64,000 nt of DNA from Agromyces mediolanus (GTDB lineage: Bacteria > Actinomycetota > Actinomycetes > Actinomycetales > Microbacteriaceae). The notes below the pieces were generated by a model. That model did not search any database. It worked only from the letters and a program-made list of their open reading frames with translations, and was not told where the DNA came from. The DNA is taken from positions 1 through 64,000 of the forward strand of contig NZ_JAMBNX010000014.1 of NCBI RefSeq assembly GCF_023715325.1, read 5' to 3'. The position numbers and the translations under genes are program-made. Shown here in pieces: positions 61,164 through 64,000 of the stretch (position 1 is its first letter; each line of letters starts with the position of its first letter).

Positions 61164-62270
61164 TCAGCCCTTCTTCGGGCGGATGCGCACGCGGCCTCGA
61201 CCCGATTCATCCAGCTCGACGACGCCGCCGCGCGACTTCAGGAACTCGGTGAACGAGGCGAAGCCGAGCCGGCGTTCCTGGAAGGTCGGGTCCATGCGCA
61301 TCATCTGGTTCTTCACCGCGCTCGACGACTGCCACTCCTCGTCGTTCTTCGAGTGCAGCAGCTCGATCGCCTTCAGCAGCAGACGCCCGGGGTTGCGCGG
61401 ACTGCCGGATGCCTCCGCCGAGGGCTCGACCGGCGGCATGAACTGCAGCGCGCGCGACGAGGGGCGTTCAGCGGGCGGGGTCGGTGCGGCGTCGGCATCC
61501 GAGCCCGACCGGCCGTCGTCGCTCGGCTCCGCCGAGGCATCCTGCTGCTTGCTGCCGCCGCGCCGCCGACGTGAGCCGGACCCGGCCGTCGCGGCCGGAG
61601 CGGTCTCGGCAGCGGCATCCGCATCACCGGAGACCGAGCCCGAACCCGACCCCGAACCGGACCCCACAGCCGCGGCGCCCTCCGCTTCCTCGTCGTCACC
61701 GACGGCCGCATCGGTGGCGAGCAGCGCGTCATAGTCTGCGTACTCGTCGCACGCCGCGGTGAGCGCCCGGCTCGTGCCGCCGGCGACGCCGATGCCGACG
61801 ACATAGCGTCCGAGTCGCTTCGCCTTCTGCGCGAGCGCGACGTAGTCGGAGTCGCCGGCGACGATCACGATGTGGGTGAGGTCGTCGAGGCGGAACATGT
61901 CTTCCACGGCGTCCACCGCGAGCCGGATGTCGGCCCCGTTCTTCGTCGAGGAGAGGGGGAAGAGCTGCACCAGATCGACCGCGCGGTCGATGAGCTGGCC
62001 GCGGTAGCTCGCGTTCACATGCCCCGACCAGTCGGCGTAGGCGCGGGCGATCGCGATCGTGCCGAAGGTCGCCGCGAAGTCGAGCACGGCGTCGACGTCG
62101 ACCGTCGCCGCCCGCAGCCGCTCCGCGGTCTTCGTGCCGTCGGAGGGAGCCTTCGAGCGCGAGGTGTCGCGACGGTAGGAGCTGTCGCCGTGCAGCTGGT
62201 CGTACCGGGAGATGACGATGTTGTCGAAGTCGAAGTAGAGGGCGACACGGGGTTCGCTGGTTACCGGCAT
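61164..62270 (-). CDS. NYN-domain putative RNase with C-terminal LOTUS/OST-HTH domain
   Basis: A 368-residue protein. Residues about 1-180 are a NYN (PIN-like) nuclease domain; the acidic residues of VALYFDFDNIV and IVIVAGDSDYVAL are the expected metal-binding site. A low-complexity Ser/Gly/Asp/Ala linker (about 185-290) follows, then an OST-HTH/LOTUS-type domain (LLLKAIELLHSKNDEEWQSSSAVKNQMMRMDPTFQERRLGFASFTEFL). This NYN+LOTUS order occurs in RNA-processing proteins; the target RNA is unknown. A TAGGCT -10 (complement of 62277-62282) ends 6 nt before the ATG: leaderless. Confidence 0.88.
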   Translation of the reverse strand: MPVTSEPRVALYFDFDNIVISRYDQLHGDSSYRRDTSRSKAPSDGTKTAERLRAATVDVDAVLDFAATFGTIAIARAYADWSGHVNASYRGQLIDRAVDLVQLFPLSSTKNGADIRLAVDAVEDMFRLDDLTHIVIVAGDSDYVALAQKAKRLGRYVVGIGVAGGTSRALTAACDEYADYDALLATDAAVGDDEEAEGAAAVGSGSGSGSGSVSGDADAAAETAPAATAGSGSRRRRGGSKQQDASAEPSDDGRSGSDADAAPTPPAERPSSRALQFMPPVEPSAEASGSPRNPGRLLLKAIELLHSKNDEEWQSSSAVKNQMMRMDPTFQERRLGFASFTEFLKSRGGVVELDESGRGRVRIRPKKG

Positions 62271-62324
62271 GACGCGAGCCTACGCCGCGCGCCTGAACGG
62301 GGAACACCCGCGCGGGACGCGCCG

Positions 62325-62690
62325 ATGCCGGGAGGCATGATCGAACCCGGTGCCGCTGCCGTCAGGCCCGCCCTCGCCCGTCTCGCCGACACCCTCGAGG
62401 TGCGCCCGTTCCCGCTCGCGCTCGGCGGCAACGTGTTCGGCTGGACGGCCGACGAGGCCGCCTCCTTCGAGGTGCTCGACGGGTTCGTCGCGGGCGGCGG
62501 CACGCTCGTCGACACGGCCGACGGCTACTCCCACTGGGCCCCGGGTCACACGGGCGGTGAGAGCGAGACGCTGGCTCGCCGGGCGTTCCGACCGCGACGA
62601 GCTCGCCATCGCGAGCAAGGTGAGCACGCACCCGGAGTTCGCGGGCCTCGCGGCGGCGAACCTCCGAGCGGCGGCGTCGGGCACCGACAC
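62325..62690 (+). pseudogene. Aldo/keto reductase remnant, frameshifted and truncated
   Basis: From the ATG at 62325 or 62337 the frame reads the AKR start (FPLALGGNVFGWTADEAASFEVLDGFVAGGGTLVDTADGYSHWAPGHTGGESE), which includes the NADP-site aspartate and catalytic Tyr of TADGYS. Near 62575 it shifts to another frame that continues RWLAGRSDRDELAIASKVSTHPEFAGLAAANLRAAA. The homology then stops where the family A element begins, and about two-thirds of the enzyme is missing. Not functional. Confidence 0.85.
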
Positions 62691-62780
62691 AACTCAGGAA
62701 CATCTCGCCGTTCTGGCCACCGAGGAATCGGAGAAGCCGCGAGTCGGCGCTGATCTCAGCGGGGTGGTTCCTGAGTTCTG
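62689..62780 (+). repeat. Family A inverted-repeat element, copy 3
   Basis: Core AACTCAGGAAC (62691-62701) to GTTCCTGAGTT (62767-62777) is 87 bp, as in the other two copies. The interior is more diverged but keeps the CATCTCGCCGTTCTGG and CGAGGAATCGG segments in order. Two more partial arms follow: GGTTCCCGAGCTCTG (62818-62832) and GGCTTCCTGAGTTATCC (62861-62877). Confidence 0.8.
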
Positions 62781-62933
62781 GGGCGGGGCGGGGCGGGGCG
62801 GGAGTGTGAGCGGGGCGGTTCCCGAGCTCTGGGGGTGGAGGGCGGGGGCCTGGCGGGGCCGGCTTCCTGAGTTATCCGGGTGAGGACGATGGCCCGCGCC
62901 GCTAGGCTGCACGCAGGACCGGGGGAGGACCGC

Positions 62934-64000
62934 ATGCGGCGACAGGCATCCATCGGCAGGATCGCGACGCTCGCCGTCGCGCTGGGCACCCTCATCGCGC
63001 TGAGCGCGTGCACGACGGCGCCACCCTACGCGCCCCGCGCGGCCCTCGGCGAGCTGCCGCCGCAGGACGCGGTCGAACTCGCCGACGGGGCGTTCGACGC
63101 CGCCCTCGAGCAGTTGCCCGAGGAGGTCGAACGCATCCTCGAGGCATCCGGGGTGCCCGGCGCCGCCGTCGCCGTCGTGCAGGGCGGCGAGCTGCGCTTC
63201 GCGCGGGGCTTCGGTGTGCGCAAACTCGGCGAGGACGCGGCGGTCGACGAGGAGACCGTGTTCCAGATCGCGTCGATGTCGAAGCCGATCGGTGCGACGG
63301 TCGTCGCCTCGCAGGTCTCCGCCGGCGTGGTCGACTGGTCGACCCCGGTCGCGCCGCTGCTCCCAGGCTTCGCCCTCGCCGATCCCTGGGTGACGGAGCA
63401 GCTCACCATCGCCGACCTCTACGCGCACCGCTCCGGCCTGCCGATGGCCGCCGGCGACGAGCTCGAAGACCTCGGCTACGACCGCGAGTACATCCTCGAC
63501 CACCTGCGCTACCAGCCGCTGCAGCCCTTCCGCATCAGCTACAACTACGCGAACTTCGGCATGACGACCGGCGCGCAGGCCGTGGCGAACGCCGCCGGCG
63601 TCGACTGGGAGACGCTCTCCGAGCGCGAGCTCTACGAGCCCCTGCGCATGGACTCGACGAGCTCGCGCTACGAGGACTTCCTCGCCCGCGACAACCGGGC
63701 GACGCTGCACGCGAAGACCGGCGACGGCGAGTTCGCGCCGCTCTACGAGCGCACGCCCGACGCCCAGTCTCCCGCCGGCGGGGTCAGCTCGAACGTCGTC
63801 GACCTGGCGAAGTGGATGTCGCTCGTGCTCGACGACGGCAGCTTCGCGGGGGAGGAGCTGATCGAGCCATCCGCCCTGGCCCCGGCGATCGCGCCGGAGA
63901 TCGCGACCGGTTTGCCGCCCGTGCCCGACGCGCGCGCCGGCTTCTACGGCTACGGCTTCAACGTGGGCACGCAGCCGAGCGGGCGGGTGACGCTCGGGCA
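62934..64000 (+). CDS. Beta-lactamase-like serine hydrolase lipoprotein (class C fold), 3' end outside the window
   Basis: An open frame from the ATG at 62934 to the window edge (355 codons so far). The N-terminus MRRQASIGRIATLAVALG ends in the lipobox LSAC with Cys26. The serine-hydrolase motif SMSK is at Ser114-Lys117 and the Tyr-Ala-Asn motif (NYANFG) at Tyr205-Asn207. This fold includes esterases, D-aminopeptidases and class C beta-lactamases, so antibiotic resistance is not implied. A TAGGCT -10 (62903-62908) and a GGGGGAGGA Shine-Dalgarno support the start. Confidence 0.9.
   Translation, partial: MRRQASIGRIATLAVALGTLIALSACTTAPPYAPRAALGELPPQDAVELADGAFDAALEQLPEEVERILEASGVPGAAVAVVQGGELRFARGFGVRKLGEDAAVDEETVFQIASMSKPIGATVVASQVSAGVVDWSTPVAPLLPGFALADPWVTEQLTIADLYAHRSGLPMAAGDELEDLGYDREYILDHLRYQPLQPFRISYNYANFGMTTGAQAVANAAGVDWETLSERELYEPLRMDSTSSRYEDFLARDNRATLHAKTGDGEFAPLYERTPDAQSPAGGVSSNVVDLAKWMSLVLDDGSFAGEELIEPSALAPAIAPEIATGLPPVPDARAGFYGYGFNVGTQPSGRVTLG

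Noticed and set aside
62934..64000. A beta-lactamase conferring antibiotic resistance
   Set aside because: The SxxK and YxN motifs place it in the broad serine-hydrolase fold, which includes esterases and peptidases; nothing in the visible part indicates lactamase activity.

Overview
The window is 64 kb of very GC-rich DNA (roughly 70% or more) from an actinobacterium, most likely a member of the Microbacteriaceae. The grounds are the GC-rich codon use, DtxR/IdeR-type iron control, a FadR/LldR-GntR lactate operon, PrpDBC with a GntR activator or repressor, many leaderless genes preceded by a TAnnnT -10 box, and the very frequent word GGATGCC/GGCATCC inside genes. This taxonomic call is inference; no rRNA or tRNA gene was seen in the window.

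Layout. 0.2-1.7 kb: an LssY-type membrane protein. 1.8-6.6 kb: an iron-regulated siderophore uptake operon (binding lipoprotein, two FecCD permeases, FecE ATPase, siderophore-interacting reductase). 6.6-10 kb: tRNA hydroxylase TrhO, a PEBP-like protein, a LysE exporter and an acyl-CoA hydrolase. 10-12 kb: SufS-SufU. 12-16.4 kb: the methylcitrate (propionate) genes gntR-prpD-prpB-prpC. 16.4-25 kb: an F420-reductase-like protein, a thioesterase, a TetR/MFS efflux pair, an AI-2E-family permease, SRPBCC proteins with an ArsR regulator, and a carotenoid-desaturase-like flavoprotein. 25-28 kb: a DrrAB-like ABC exporter divergent from a WYL regulator. 28-33 kb: LysR and a bifunctional PutA. 33-36.7 kb: a retropepsin-like protein divergent from an unusual RimK, then GntR, Lrp and TetR regulators. 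36.8-40.7 kb: amidohydrolase, APC permease and a luciferase-like protein. 40.8-45.7 kb: a secreted acid phosphatase lipoprotein, a membrane protein of unknown function, DUF1761, a POT peptide transporter and a polyprenol-phosphate glycosyltransferase. 45.9-50.8 kb: a carboxylesterase and a three-gene ABC export system. 50.9-55.3 kb: TetR, an MFS sugar transporter and a GH3 glycosidase. 55.5-64 kb: a proline-rich membrane protein, alcohol dehydrogenase, VOC protein, GntR-LldD lactate operon, NYN-LOTUS protein, a broken aldo/keto reductase and a serine-hydrolase lipoprotein cut by the window edge.

The most unusual content lies between the genes. Several unrelated families of inverted-repeat elements are scattered through the window. 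Family A has an 87-bp core (3 copies), B is 68 bp (3 copies), C is 71-72 bp (2 copies), D is a 28-bp palindrome (9 copies), and E is a 125-bp direct repeat (2 copies). Family A supplies the stop codon and the last residues of the FecE-like ATPase and sits at the broken end of the aldo/keto reductase remnant. Family D has paired flanks that change together from copy to copy. These elements are the best candidates in the window for something not yet described.

Many regulators lie next to their probable targets and have visible palindromic operators: an IdeR box for the siderophore operon, ATGTATACAT pairs for prp, a 30-bp palindrome for TetR/amidohydrolase, TGTGGTCAGACCACA pairs for LldR, and a nested palindrome for ArsR.
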